A DNA stretch of 37,148 nt from JALZKA01 sp963734015 (lineage in GTDB: Bacteria > Actinomycetota > Thermoleophilia > Solirubrobacterales > 70-9), in contig CAVTFG010000020.1 of assembly GCA_963734015.1 (NCBI GenBank), forward strand, positions 1 through 37,148, given 5' to 3'. The position numbers and the translations under genes are program-made. A model generated the notes under the pieces. The model had not been told where the DNA came from and did no database searches. It saw nothing but the letters and a program-made list of their open reading frames with translations. Shown piece by piece: positions 22,683 to 30,204 of the stretch. Each line of letters starts with the position of its first letter. Position 1 is the first letter of the stretch.

Positions 22683-23243
22683 GTGCCCACCAGGTCCCTG
22701 ACCAAAGTACCCTCGTTCGCCGCCGACTCGCGACTCCTGCGGGGCGCCTACCGGTTCGCAAAGTTCGCTCACCACGGCCCCGCACGTGAGGGGGACACCG
22801 AGATCGAACACCCCACGCGGGTGGCCTACTTGCTTCGGGAGTGGGGGTTCGAGGAGGAGGTTGTGGCCGCCGCCTTCCTTCACGATGTCGTTGAGGACAC
22901 CTCGATAGACACAGAAGAGATCGAGGAGAACTTTGGGCCGGAGGTTTCGGACCTCGTTCGTGAGATGACCGAGGACGAAAGCATCGAGCCCTACGAAGTG
23001 CGCAAGGCCGAGCACCGCTCCAGGGTTGCCAAGGACCGCAGAGTCGCGGCAATCTACGCGGCGGACAAGCTCGCCAATGCTCGGACGCTCAACGAGGAGG
23101 GGCAAGATCCCGACGACTTGAAGCTCGCGCACTACTGTCGAACCCTTGACACGCTTCGCGACGAGCATCCCGACCTCCCGTTTCTCGGTCCTCTCCGGGA
23201 GGAGCTTGGAAGCCTCGTCAGGAGGCACGTGGACGGGACGTAG
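22683..23243 (+). CDS. HD-domain phosphohydrolase, (p)ppGpp-hydrolase-like
   Basis: 186 residues of the RelA/SpoT-type HD fold without a synthetase domain. Residues include AYRFAKFAHHGPAREGD (first His), IEHPTRVAYLL, VVAAAFLHDVVEDTS (HD pair plus ED), 'EVRKAEHRSRVAKD' and VAAIYAADKLANARTL (final Asp). These are the metal ligands and ED motif of small alarmone hydrolases/MESH1-type enzymes, so hydrolysis of (p)ppGpp is likely but other nucleotides are possible. The start is GTG 22683. It lies 43 nt after the histone-like gene and may share its transcript. Confidence 0.88.
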   Translation: MPTRSLTKVPSFAADSRLLRGAYRFAKFAHHGPAREGDTEIEHPTRVAYLLREWGFEEEVVAAAFLHDVVEDTSIDTEEIEENFGPEVSDLVREMTEDESIEPYEVRKAEHRSRVAKDRRVAAIYAADKLANARTLNEEGQDPDDLKLAHYCRTLDTLRDEHPDLPFLGPLREELGSLVRRHVDGT

Positions 23244-23304
23244 GAGGTCGGTAATGACGCCGGCATGCGGGTATGGAGGCTGGAACGGCGAGCTAGGAGG
23301 GCTC

Positions 23305-23547
23305 ATGGCCGCATCCGCAGGAAGCGACGAGACCCGCGACCGGGCCGAGAATCGACCGGCCTGGCTGAGGCACCTTGTAGCGAGCCAGGATGAGGCGCGC
23401 GTGATGCGGCGCATTCCCCCAGGTCCTCGCTGCGCCGCCTGCGGAGGGAGCGGGAAGTGCCAGGTGGCTGACACGGGTGGCCGCCCTGAGCCGTGTCCTC
23501 GGTGCGGAGGGACGGGAAGCGAGCCGAGACCAGTGCCGCGGCCGTAG
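23305..23547 (+). CDS. Small zinc-finger protein, DnaJ-type CxxCxGxG
   Basis: 80 residues ending in two Cys pairs: CAACGGSGKC and CPRCGGTGSE. These match the CxxCxGxG repeats of DnaJ zinc centres, enough to hold one zinc. The front half is helical (RPAWLRHLVASQDEARVMRR). The ATG at 23305 is chosen because AGGAGGG lies 5-11 nt upstream. It could be a small chaperone-like or RNA/DNA-binding protein; the function is unknown. Confidence 0.7.
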   Translation: MAASAGSDETRDRAENRPAWLRHLVASQDEARVMRRIPPGPRCAACGGSGKCQVADTGGRPEPCPRCGGTGSEPRPVPRP

Positions 23548-23557
23548 TCACGCGCGA

Positions 23558-23563
23558 GATACT
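23558..23563 (+). promoter_or_regulatory. GATACT -10 box of SnoaL-like gene 4
   Basis: GATACT lies 9 nt before ATG 23573; the stretch GATACTGCGCGGGCGATGTC is nearly identical to that at 35171. Confidence 0.6.
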
Positions 23564-23572
23564 GCGCGGGCG

Positions 23573-23962
23573 ATGTCGAAGGAGAACGTCGAGCTGGTGC
23601 GGCGCGGAATTCGGAGCGTTGATGCCTTCTGGGCTCTCCTTGACGAGGACATCACCTGGCACCTCGGCGACAAGCCCCCTCCGGATTTTCACGGGACGTA
23701 CGTCGGCCGCGATGCAGTCATCGAAGCCTCTCGTCGCTATTGGGGGACCTGGGATGACTACAGCCTCGATGCGGACGAGCTGATAGACGCGGGCTCGAGC
23801 GTTGTCGTCGTGGTCCACGAGCGAGGCCGAGGGAAGGGCAGCGGAGCTCCGTTCGACAGACACTGGGCGCAGGTGTGGACCTTTCGGGAGGGGCGGATCG
23901 TTCGATGGGAGCTGTTCCTGGACAAGGCCGATGCCCTCGAAGCCGCCGGGATGTCGGAGTAG
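23573..23962 (+). CDS. SnoaL-like (NTF2 fold) protein 4
   Basis: 129 residues: MSKENVELVRRGIRSVDAFW, then ALLDEDITWHLGDKPPPDFH and 'GRDAVIEASRRYWGTWDDYS'. A GRGKGSGAPFDRHWAQVWTF strand pair and the tail DALEAAGMSE follow. The RGKGSG loop is shared with copy 1. There is no Shine-Dalgarno sequence; translation is probably leaderless from the GATACT promoter. It is followed 3 nt later by copy 5. Confidence 0.88.
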   Translation: MSKENVELVRRGIRSVDAFWALLDEDITWHLGDKPPPDFHGTYVGRDAVIEASRRYWGTWDDYSLDADELIDAGSSVVVVVHERGRGKGSGAPFDRHWAQVWTFREGRIVRWELFLDKADALEAAGMSE

Positions 23963-23965
23963 GTG

Positions 23966-24373
23966 ATGCCGCAGGAAACCGTGGAGATCATCACGCAGCA
24001 GGTCGATGCACTCACCCGGCAGGACGCAGAAGCATTCGTCGCGACGGTCAGCCCGGACGTTGAATGGGAGGACGCCATGTTCTGGTCGGAGCCTCGGCGG
24101 ATCTATCGAGGGCGCCAGGAGCTCCGAGACTGGTTCGTCCGGGCGGTCGTTGAACCCTGGGAAAGCATCCACGTGGAGGTTGAGGAGATCATCGACGCCG
24201 GAGAGGAGCTGGTTATTGCCGGAGCACTCCTCACCGTACGCGGCAGGGGCAGCGGCGTCGAGACACAAACTCACGGCTGGTCGGTCGTCTGGTTCGAGAG
24301 CGGACTGATCAGCCGGCGCCGAATCTTCCTCGAAAGAGCCGAGGCCCTCGAAGCCGCCGGGCTGTCGGAGTAG
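23966..24373 (+). CDS. SnoaL-like (NTF2 fold) protein 5
   Basis: 135 residues: MPQETVEIITQQVDALTRQD, then AFVATVSPDVEWEDAMFWSE and 'GRQELRDWFVRAVVEPWESI'. A VRGRGSGVETQTHGWSVVWF strand pair and the tail EALEAAGLSE follow. The start ATG 23966 is 3 nt after the copy 4 stop, so reinitiation is likely; GTG 23963 is the alternative. The function is unknown, as for the rest of the family. Confidence 0.88.
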   Translation: MPQETVEIITQQVDALTRQDAEAFVATVSPDVEWEDAMFWSEPRRIYRGRQELRDWFVRAVVEPWESIHVEVEEIIDAGEELVIAGALLTVRGRGSGVETQTHGWSVVWFESGLISRRRIFLERAEALEAAGLSE

Positions 24374-24479
24374 CGCGCTCGGGGATCTTGGAAGCTCTGG
24401 CCCGGGCGATCGCGACCCCTCCCATGGGCTCTTCGCGGGCGATAGTCTGGCGTCGCCCGCTCTCAAGGAGGAGATACGC

Positions 24480-24647
24480 ATGGCCACACCGGAACGTCGG
24501 GAAGGAACCGGCGGACTAACGCTCGGCGGCATTCTCGTCATCGTCGGGATCGTCTTGATGATCGTTTGGAGCTTTTGGGCCGGCCTGATCGTGGCGCTCA
24601 TCGGACTCATCGCATTCGGGGGATTTGCGCGGGGCCGCTGGTACTGA
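24480..24647 (+). CDS. 55-residue membrane miniprotein
   Basis: MATPERREGTGGLTLGGILV is followed by IVGIVLMIVWSFWAGLIVAL and IGLIAFGGFARGRWY. It has a polar N-terminus and two closely spaced hydrophobic stretches rich in Ile, Val and Gly. AAGGAGGAG lies 7-15 nt upstream. GATAGTCT at about 24441 is a possible -10 box. The function is unknown. Confidence 0.65.
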   Translation: MATPERREGTGGLTLGGILVIVGIVLMIVWSFWAGLIVALIGLIAFGGFARGRWY

Positions 24648-24750
24648 CCGTCCCTGGCTTTCCGGCTTCGGGTTGCCCGGGTGGGCGTATGCCGCGGCGC
24701 TTGTAGTCAGCTCGCCGGTAGCTGCGCATGCACCAGGGCGAGCAGAACAC

Positions 24751-25056
24751 TTAGGCGCGCTTGCTCGTCGCGCTACGGGTGAACTCGTCGCCGCACTGTG
24801 GGCAGTGGGCCTGTTCGGTGTGCCGCGCTCGGTAGCGCCGGCGTTCAGCAATTCGCTGGCAGCGCTCCGAACAGAACCGTTTTTGAGGCCTGGTGCGGGT
24901 GAAGAGGGCGCCGCACTCCTCGCACGTCCCCCGGTCGGCGGTCCCGAGGGGCCGTTTTTCGTTTTTTCGATCCGGATTCGCGCGGAATCCTTCTCGCCGC
25001 GAGCCAGCGGGCGGTTCTCGCGGGCGTGCCTTCGGGTCTCCCCCTGGATCGCTCAT
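24751..25056 (-). CDS. Twin zinc-ribbon protein cut by an in-frame TAA
   Basis: The 101-residue open frame has a basic N-terminus and one complete zinc ribbon, CEECGALFTRTRPQKRFC followed by SERC. It then starts a second one, CPQCGDEFTRSATSKRA, and stops at TAA 24751-24753. In the same frame the sequence after TAA continues VFCSPWCMRSYRRADYKRRG, exactly the missing Cys pair of the second ribbon. So the ORF ends by a nonsense codon inside a domain. GGAGGG lies 3-8 nt before ATG 25056. The truncated product may still bind zinc through ribbon 1. Confidence 0.65.
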   Translation of the reverse strand: MSDPGGDPKARPREPPAGSRREGFRANPDRKNEKRPLGTADRGTCEECGALFTRTRPQKRFCSERCQRIAERRRYRARHTEQAHCPQCGDEFTRSATSKRA

Positions 25057-25124
25057 CTTCCCTCCAAGGCGGGGAATCCGGCGCCGTTACTCGTTCCAGG
25101 CGCGGGGTAGTCACAACGACACCG

Positions 25125-25382
25125 ATGCCAACCTGGGTCTTGCAAGCCATCACTGCCGTTCGGAAGGTCCCGTGGCGCAGAGTCCTCGCCGCGATCCTTT
25201 GGTTGAACACGGAGGGTCGGAAGTATTGGAATCGACTCTCGCCCGATGAGCGCCGCGAGGTTCGTGACCTGGCGCTGAAGTCCAGGGGGAGCCGGTCGAA
25301 TCTGACCCCAGAGGACGAGGACCGTCTCCTCATCCTGTTCCGGAAGATTCGCCGGCCCGGTCCTGGCGACGTGCCGGCGTAG
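25125..25382 (+). CDS. Conserved hypothetical protein
   Basis: 85 residues: MPTWVLQAITAVRKVPWRRV, then LAAILWLNTEGRKYWNRLSP and 'DERREVRDLALKSRGSRSNL', with a final helix EDEDRLLILFRKIRR. This helical layout (a W-rich amphipathic start, a 'GR.YW..LSP.ERRE' core and an RLL.LFRKIR end) recurs in small proteins of Thermoleophilia. No function is known. The ATG at 25125 is preferred to upstream starts because homologous-looking sequence begins there. Confidence 0.65.
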   Translation: MPTWVLQAITAVRKVPWRRVLAAILWLNTEGRKYWNRLSPDERREVRDLALKSRGSRSNLTPEDEDRLLILFRKIRRPGPGDVPA

Positions 25383-25697
25383 GCCCCTTCCAGTGAAGTG
25401 ATACGCGCTCATGTGCGGCTCTCCAAGTCCGATCTCAGGGCGCAGCCCGCCGGCGCCGGGCACATGGACGAACGCGTGCGGGGGTCCACTTCCACCCGAC
25501 TAGGACAGGTTTTCGCAGCTACGTTCAACTTTGAAGGGCGGACGGGGCGGCCAGGATGCCGAACCTCCCCGTAGAAGTCGGCAAGGGAGCGCCCCTCCGT
25601 CCTTCCTCTCACCGCCACCTCGGCACACGGACCACTCGTCCTGTCGGGCCCGCGCCATCCCCGAAGCTCGCCCCCGCCGACGCCCGAAACGAGAACA

Positions 25698-25714
25698 CCC
25701 GCTCCACGAGCGGG
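25698..25714 (-). terminator. Hairpin terminator of the tRNA remnant
   Basis: CCCGCTC-CAC-GAGCGGG forms a 7-bp stem just past the tRNA 3' end on the minus strand. Copy A has a shorter version of the same hairpin. Confidence 0.55.
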
Positions 25715-25752
25715 TTCCCCGAGAGGCGCCTACCGGAATCGAACCGGTGTAA
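25709..25752 (-). repeat. tRNA-Cys 3'-half, direct repeat copy B / att-like site
   Basis: On the minus strand the sequence continues from an anticodon loop CTGCAAA (anticodon GCA, Cys) and 3' stem strand GCCG (25753-25766). It then runs through the T arm ACCGG-TTCGATT-CCGGT to the 3' acceptor GGCGCC with discriminator U73. The 5' half of the tRNA is absent: upstream is unrelated sequence next to the integrase. This is the expected junction of an element that recombined within the anticodon arm of tRNA-Cys. Confidence 0.75.
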
Positions 25753-25844
25753 ACGGCTTTGCAGGCAAGGACTAACGTGTGAGGTTGTGCGGGGGTGTGC
25801 GCTTAGGCCTCGCTCAGGCGCGGACTTCTTGCGCTGAGTTGTCC

Positions 25845-27022
25845 TCAGTTGCTGCTCTCTTTGGTGCGCGGATTGGTGCGCGCATCCCCGAACGCCTCGG
25901 CCAGCTTCAAGCGGGCGGCGTCCTCGCGGCGGGGCTGGTGATGGAGGTAGCGCTGGGTGGTCGAGTAGTGCTGGTGGCCCATGTAGCACTGGACCGCGTA
26001 GGCGTCGAGCTTCGTGATCGCCGCCGAGCCGAACGCGTGGCGCAGATCGTGGAACCGAAGCCGGCGAAGGCCCGCCCGCTTCGACGCCGCGTAGTAGCGC
26101 TTGCGCAGCTCGTAGTGGTTCAGGTGTTCGCCCTCGCGGGTGAAGACGAGGTCGTCGTCGCCGGTGAACCGGTCGCGCTCCTTCAGCGCCGCCAACGTGT
26201 CGATCACGGCGGGCATCATCGGCACCGAGCGGACCCGCTTGCCCTTCGGCACCTTCTCGCGCCCGCTGGTGAAGTTGCGCCGGACGTGGAGCAGCCCGTC
26301 CGACGAAGTCCACGTCAGACCAGCGCAGCGCCAGGAGTTCGCCTTGGCGCAGGCCGGTGAACGCCGCCACCCGGTAGATCGCCGCGTCCTGGGCGTCTGC
26401 GGCGTGGGCGGCGAGTAGTTCGATTTCGTCGCGGTCGAAGGTGTCGAACTCGCCGCTGTAGGTGACCTTCGGACGCTCGACCAGATCAGCCGAGGCCGGG
26501 TTGTCGGCGAGTCCGTAGGCCCGCTTCGGCTGGCCGCTTGAAGATGCCGTGCAAGACCGTCAGGTGCCGGACGATGGTCCGAGTTCCGACAGCTTGCCCT
26601 CGGCGATCAGCCGTTCCTTGTAGGCGTCGATCGCGTCCGGCGTGACCGCATCGAGCGCGACCTCGCCGAACTCGGCGATCAGGTAGCCGTCGACCACGCC
26701 CCGGTAATCGGCGAGCGTCTTCGGGTCGATCCTCCGGACCTCGCCGCGTAGCGCAGATACTCGTCAGCCGCCTCGCCGAACGTGGCGCCGGTCCGCTCAT
26801 CAACCGGGAGCGTTCCACGACGGGCATCGACCAAGACCTCCGCGAGCTTGTCCCCCGCCGTTCGCTTGGTGAAGTACCCGGCCGGCGGTCGCCCCGGTCC
26901 CTTCCACGTCGGCCCGATCTTGCGCCGGACCTCTTCCGGCAATCGAGCGCGGTAGTACCAGACGTCCGGCCCCGCCGGCGCTTCGCCAAATAGACATGCC
27001 CGCTGATGCGTGCGGCCATCAT
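25845..27022 (-). pseudogene. Tyrosine recombinase (phage-type integrase), multiply frameshifted
   Basis: Read across frames it gives a full integrase of about 390 residues. The start is MMAARISGHVYLAKRRRG, followed by an N-terminal arm-binding/SAM-like part (DKLAEVLVDARRGTLPV). The catalytic domain has FTGLRQGELLALRW (Arg), FHDLRHAFGS (His-x-x-Arg) and MGHQHYSTTQRYLH (His and nucleophile Tyr). Frame changes fall near 26965, 26745, 26590, 26545 and 26310. No stop codon interrupts the restored frame. GGAAAGGGG precedes ATG 27022. It would have integrated the element at the adjacent tRNA-Cys; as given it cannot make the enzyme. Confidence 0.85.
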
Positions 27023-27038
27023 GTTCCCCTTTCCTCTA

Positions 27039-27118
27039 GGGATCGCTAGCCGGGCGAGTATCCCATCGGGAGTCGGAGAGCGCAAGGGGCCGCGGCGGGG
27101 GAACGTGCTAGCGATCCC
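27039..27118. repeat. 12-bp perfect inverted repeat, 56 bp apart
   Basis: GGGATCGCTAGC at 27039-27050 and GCTAGCGATCCC at 27107-27118 are exact reverse complements. They occupy the gap between the integrase start and the SSB stop, so they could be integrase arm sites or a regulator's operator. Confidence 0.7.
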
Positions 27119-27140
27119 GGTGCCGCGGCCCTCGCGCAGC

Positions 27141-27533
27141 TTAGAACGGCACATCGTCATCGGACTGCGAGGGCTCTGTCGAGTCGGATGCTGATTCCTC
27201 GCGGGCATCGCCGGCGCCGAGGAACTGGACCCGCTCCGCGATGATCGACACACTCTGCCTCTTGTTGCCGCTCGTCTCCCACTCCCGCCACTCGAGCCGT
27301 CCGTCGACCGCGACCGGGGAGCCCTTCCGCAGGTGCTCCGCGGCGGCTTCACCCTGAGCGCCCCACGCCGTGACGTCGAAGTAGTTCGGCTTGTCCTCCC
27401 ACGTGTCGCCGTCCTTGCGGCGCGTATTCACTGCGAGCCGGAACTTGCAGACGGACGTGCCGCCGGCCAGCTCGCGCAGCTCAGGATCGCGCGTGAGGTT
27501 GCCGGTGACGACGACTCGATTGACGTTCTGCAT
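27141..27533 (-). CDS. ssb: Single-stranded DNA-binding protein (SSB)
   Basis: 130 residues with an OB fold: NRVVVTGNLTRDPELRELAG, then SVCKFRLAVNTRRKDGDTWE, 'NYFDVTAWGAQGEAAAEHL', GSPVAVDGRLEWREWE and VSIIAERVQFLG. A short acidic linker leads to the C-terminal tip DDDVPF, which recruits replication and repair partners. The starting MQNVNRVVVTG at 27533 fits the family; longer frames upstream are not supported. It is in the integrative element, so it probably serves the element's own replication or establishment rather than being the chromosomal copy. Confidence 0.95.
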   Translation of the reverse strand: MQNVNRVVVTGNLTRDPELRELAGGTSVCKFRLAVNTRRKDGDTWEDKPNYFDVTAWGAQGEAAAEHLRKGSPVAVDGRLEWREWETSGNKRQSVSIIAERVQFLGAGDAREESASDSTEPSQSDDDVPF

Positions 27534-27610
27534 CTGGGGGTTTCCTTCCGTTGGGGTGAAGCGGGGCGGCGCCGTTGAACGCCGCTGGTCCGGCGGTGCG
27601 CGCGGTCCTC

Positions 27611-28036
27611 TCACGCCTCCAACCCGCCCTTGCTCTCGAACTCCTCGATGTCCTCGAGCCGGTAGCCGAAGTGGCGTCCGTTGACCGGGACGGAGGGCAG
27701 CTTCCCGGCGACGCGCCAGCGGTTCACGGCCCTGGTCGTCGTGTTCCAGCGGGCGGCGAGCTCAGCGCTGGTGAGAATCCGTTTCTCGGCAGCGGCTCCG
27801 TTCGTGGATGGAGCGGCGCCGTTCCCGTTCTCTCTCGCCACGGTGGCCTCCAACCGCTCGATCCGCCGGCCGAAGTCGTCCAGCCGCTCCTTGAAGTCTC
27901 GCGAGAGGGCGAGGATCGCTTCGAGCTCGGGCGACGGGATGACTCCACCACAGCCGCCGCCCTCGTCGTCGCAGAATTCGACGCCGTTCCCATCCTGGAC
28001 GCGCACGGGCGTCGAACAGCGGCAGATGCGCTTCAC
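27611..28036 (-). CDS. Zinc-binding HTH protein, excisionase-like
   Basis: 141 residues. The N-terminal 35 carry Cys residues (CRC...FCDDEGGGCGG) that may bind zinc. A helical coiled-coil-like segment follows (ALSRDFKERLDDFGRRIERL). The C-terminus is a MerR/excisionase-type helix-turn-helix: ILTSAELAARWNTTTRAVNR, then WRVAGKLPSVPVNGRHFGYR and LEDIEEFE. It may be the element's directionality factor or regulator. The GTG start 28036 overlaps the HNH stop (GTGA). Confidence 0.8.
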   Translation of the reverse strand: MKRICRCSTPVRVQDGNGVEFCDDEGGGCGGVIPSPELEAILALSRDFKERLDDFGRRIERLEATVARENGNGAAPSTNGAAAEKRILTSAELAARWNTTTRAVNRWRVAGKLPSVPVNGRHFGYRLEDIEEFESKGGLEA

Positions 28037-28863
28037 GCGGGCACCTCGAACGCCCACTCGACGGGAACCTCGCCACCGCAGCGCTCGCAGCGCCAGGGCT
28101 CGCTGCTGCGTTGGGTTGGAAGCGGGGCAATGCAGGTACAGAGCGAGGGCTCAACTCGCCACGAGGCGCGTTTTGCACGCTTACCGGCGGTCGGAGCGGA
28201 GTTTCCGGCCAGCGCACTGAAGTCGCCCGGCAGCGCGTGTCCGCCCGGCTTTTCGGTGCGGCGCTTCCGAGCTAGGTATTCGGTCAGATCGCTGTAACCG
28301 AACTCGGCCTTGCGGTCGCTCAGGCGCCGAAGCCGTGAGCGCTCGCGGCGGCATGCTGGGCCGCAGACCTTCGCCCCACTTCGGCGCCCCACGAGCGAAG
28401 TGCCGCAGATATGACAGCGGCGCTCGCTTCGCGTGTTGCAGCCGATGCACACGGGGCGCAAGTTCGCGCCGCCATTGTTGACGCGCGTCCCGTCGCGGTG
28501 GTCGACGTGCAGGTGAAGCGGGCTCGTCCGCGGCGCGGTCCAGTCGAGCGGCTTGCCGCACTCGTCGCAGCTCAGTTTGTCGGGGCCGATCGCGTTGAAC
28601 AGGATCGCCCTGTGCTCCAACACCCAGCCCGCAGAGTCCGCGAGCGGGTGCCCCGGGAGCTTGATGCGGAAGTACCCCTGCGCGTCATAGCGGCGCGTCC
28701 CCGGTGGCCAAGCGCCTGGGCGAACGATGTCAGGGTCGCCGTGGCGCTCGACGCGACGCAGGTGCTTCGAGCACCAGCCGCTGTAGTCCACGGGGTTGCG
28801 GCAGCGGCCCTCGCGGCCGTCGTACTGGCACGTGCGCGTGCCTTTGCGGGTCGCCGTGCTCAT
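28033..28863 (-). CDS. HNH endonuclease
   Basis: 276 residues. The core is LSCDECGKPLDWTAP followed by HLHVDHRDGTRVNNGGANLR and PVCIGCN: an HNH motif with the His-Asp-His active site and two zinc-holding Cys pairs. Several further Cys pairs (CQYDGREGRC, CHICG...CGPAC, CERCGG) suggest extra zinc knuckles. Such enzymes occur in phages and integrative elements as homing or packaging nucleases. It overlaps both neighbours by 4 nt, so it is one operon with the HTH gene. Confidence 0.88.
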   Translation of the reverse strand: MSTATRKGTRTCQYDGREGRCRNPVDYSGWCSKHLRRVERHGDPDIVRPGAWPPGTRRYDAQGYFRIKLPGHPLADSAGWVLEHRAILFNAIGPDKLSCDECGKPLDWTAPRTSPLHLHVDHRDGTRVNNGGANLRPVCIGCNTRSERRCHICGTSLVGRRSGAKVCGPACRRERSRLRRLSDRKAEFGYSDLTEYLARKRRTEKPGGHALPGDFSALAGNSAPTAGKRAKRASWRVEPSLCTCIAPLPTQRSSEPWRCERCGGEVPVEWAFEVPA

Positions 28864-29270
28864 CGTTCGCCCTCGCCTCGATCGAGCCGCGCACGCTTCC
28901 GAGCCTCATTCTGAACGCGTCGACAAATCGCGATCAGGGCGTCGCGCGAAGGGGGCTCGTGACCGCACTCGTCAGCCAGACGCGCCGCATCCGCGGCGAA
29001 CGCATCCGAAAGCTCCCCATCCTGGCGGCGCGCTCGACGCTCGAGCTCGTCGTGAAACCGCTCGCCGACTGCCTCACCTTGAGCGAGCTCCTGCTGACGG
29101 AGCGGCTCGTTCATGTCGCAAGCGCGGATCGCCTCCTTCAGGAGCGCGATGCTGCAAGCGGCGATGACATCCGCGACTCCGCGGACGCGCCGGCCCTGGT
29201 TGTGGGAGAACGGCCCTAGGCCGCCAAACGATCCGCCACGGCGAGCCCCGAACACGTCCGGCGGCTTCAC
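28860..29270 (-). CDS. Hypothetical element protein
   Basis: An open frame of up to 136 residues. The better-supported part begins near MNEPLRQQELAQGEAVGERF (ATG 29114) and ends KRARLDRGEGER. The stretch before it (DVIAACSIALLKEAIRACD) also looks protein-like, which favours the longer start at GTG 29270. It is mostly helical and charged, with no family recognised. It overlaps the HNH gene by 4 nt (ATGA), so it is the first recognisable gene of the element's minus-strand operon. Confidence 0.55.
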   Translation of the reverse strand: MKPPDVFGARRGGSFGGLGPFSHNQGRRVRGVADVIAACSIALLKEAIRACDMNEPLRQQELAQGEAVGERFHDELERRARRQDGELSDAFAADAARLADECGHEPPSRDALIAICRRVQNEARKRARLDRGEGER

Positions 29271-29833
29271 CCTCGGGTGTCACGCACGGCACGACTTGTT
29301 CGTCGGGACTCCGCCTCAGCGGTCTGGCGCCATCCGTCGCCCTCGGACTCGGGGTGGCTGTGGTGTGCGGCAACTCGGGCCGCGGTTGTGACGACCCGCG
29401 CTCATCGACGAGCAAGGCGTCCGCCCAATCATGCGGTGCGCGGGGGTCTAGGTGATAAAGAGACACGGCAGTCTCACGTAGTCGTCGTTAGTCCATCTCA
29501 CCATCAGAGCGAACGGTACCTCCGCAACAGGACACCACAAACAACCGCCGACCTCTGGAAAGGGTCGGCGGCCGCTGACGTGGTGAGACGGCTCGACTAC
29601 AAGCCGTGTGTCGACCATCTTTCCAGCCGGTGCGGCGTTCCGAAAGACCGTTCCTGCGCGCGTTCGGACCTGCCAGCCGGCTGGGCTGAACTTCTGCGTG
29701 GGCTTCCGCTCATCGGAGCTGTGCGAGAGCGATCGGTGCGCGCGCCCCGGTAGCTCCTCAAGCGAGCTGGCCTCCGGCACCGGTCGCGACTTGCTTTCGT
29801 AGATCGGTACGCCCCAAACGCGTGGGGGAATAG
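29271..29833. other. Gene-poor stretch, possible element edge
   Basis: No convincing protein. A minus-strand frame starting MSLYHLDPRAPHDWADALLV at 29466 overlaps the previous gene in another frame and has ordinary codon use. A hairpin CCGCCGACC...GGTCGGCGG (29549-29575) and ACGGCT...AGCCGT (29588-29607) could be terminators or recombination structures. Confidence 0.4.
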
Positions 29834-30135
29834 TTGATGGTGAGCCGCCCCCGGCGCCACACTGGGCCGGTGCCCAGCGACCACGTCGAGACCTTCAGGA
29901 GCCACGCGAACTACGTCCGCGCGTTCGCCCTCCTGTGCAGCGCGCCGTACTCGCCGGGGGAGCCGCGCCTCTCCTCGCCGCTGGACCAGACGTGGAGCGT
30001 CTCGCACAGGAATCATGGGCCGAGGACGATGAAGCTACAGCGGTCATCCGCTTGCACCTAACGGCGGCCGGCCAGGAAGTACGCGTGCGCGGGCTAGCTC
30101 CTCGCGCAACGGCTCGACCGACCGCGACTCTGTAA
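29834..30135 (+). pseudogene. Possible small gene with one frameshift
   Basis: The frame from ATG 29834 reads VPSDHVETFRSHANYVRAFA with almost only G/C third positions. It loses coding character near 29940. A shifted frame there continues AVLAGGAAPLLAAGPDVERL, then AQESWAEDDEATAVIRLHLT, to a stop at 30135. One base change in length would join them into about 95 residues. I do not recognise the product. Confidence 0.3.
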
Positions 30136-30204
30136 CGACGACTTGGCAGTGCGCTCCGCAACAGGCATCGGCGCAGCTCACGCAAGCGAACGGCGCCAGC
30201 AGCA

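Noticed and set aside
25531..25837. Plus-strand frames over the tRNA-Cys fragment
   Set aside because: They translate the tRNA remnant and its terminator and show no protein features.
29448..29780. 110-codon minus-strand frame in the gene-poor stretch
   Set aside because: Codon use is not typical of the window, no domain is visible, and it crosses two hairpins.
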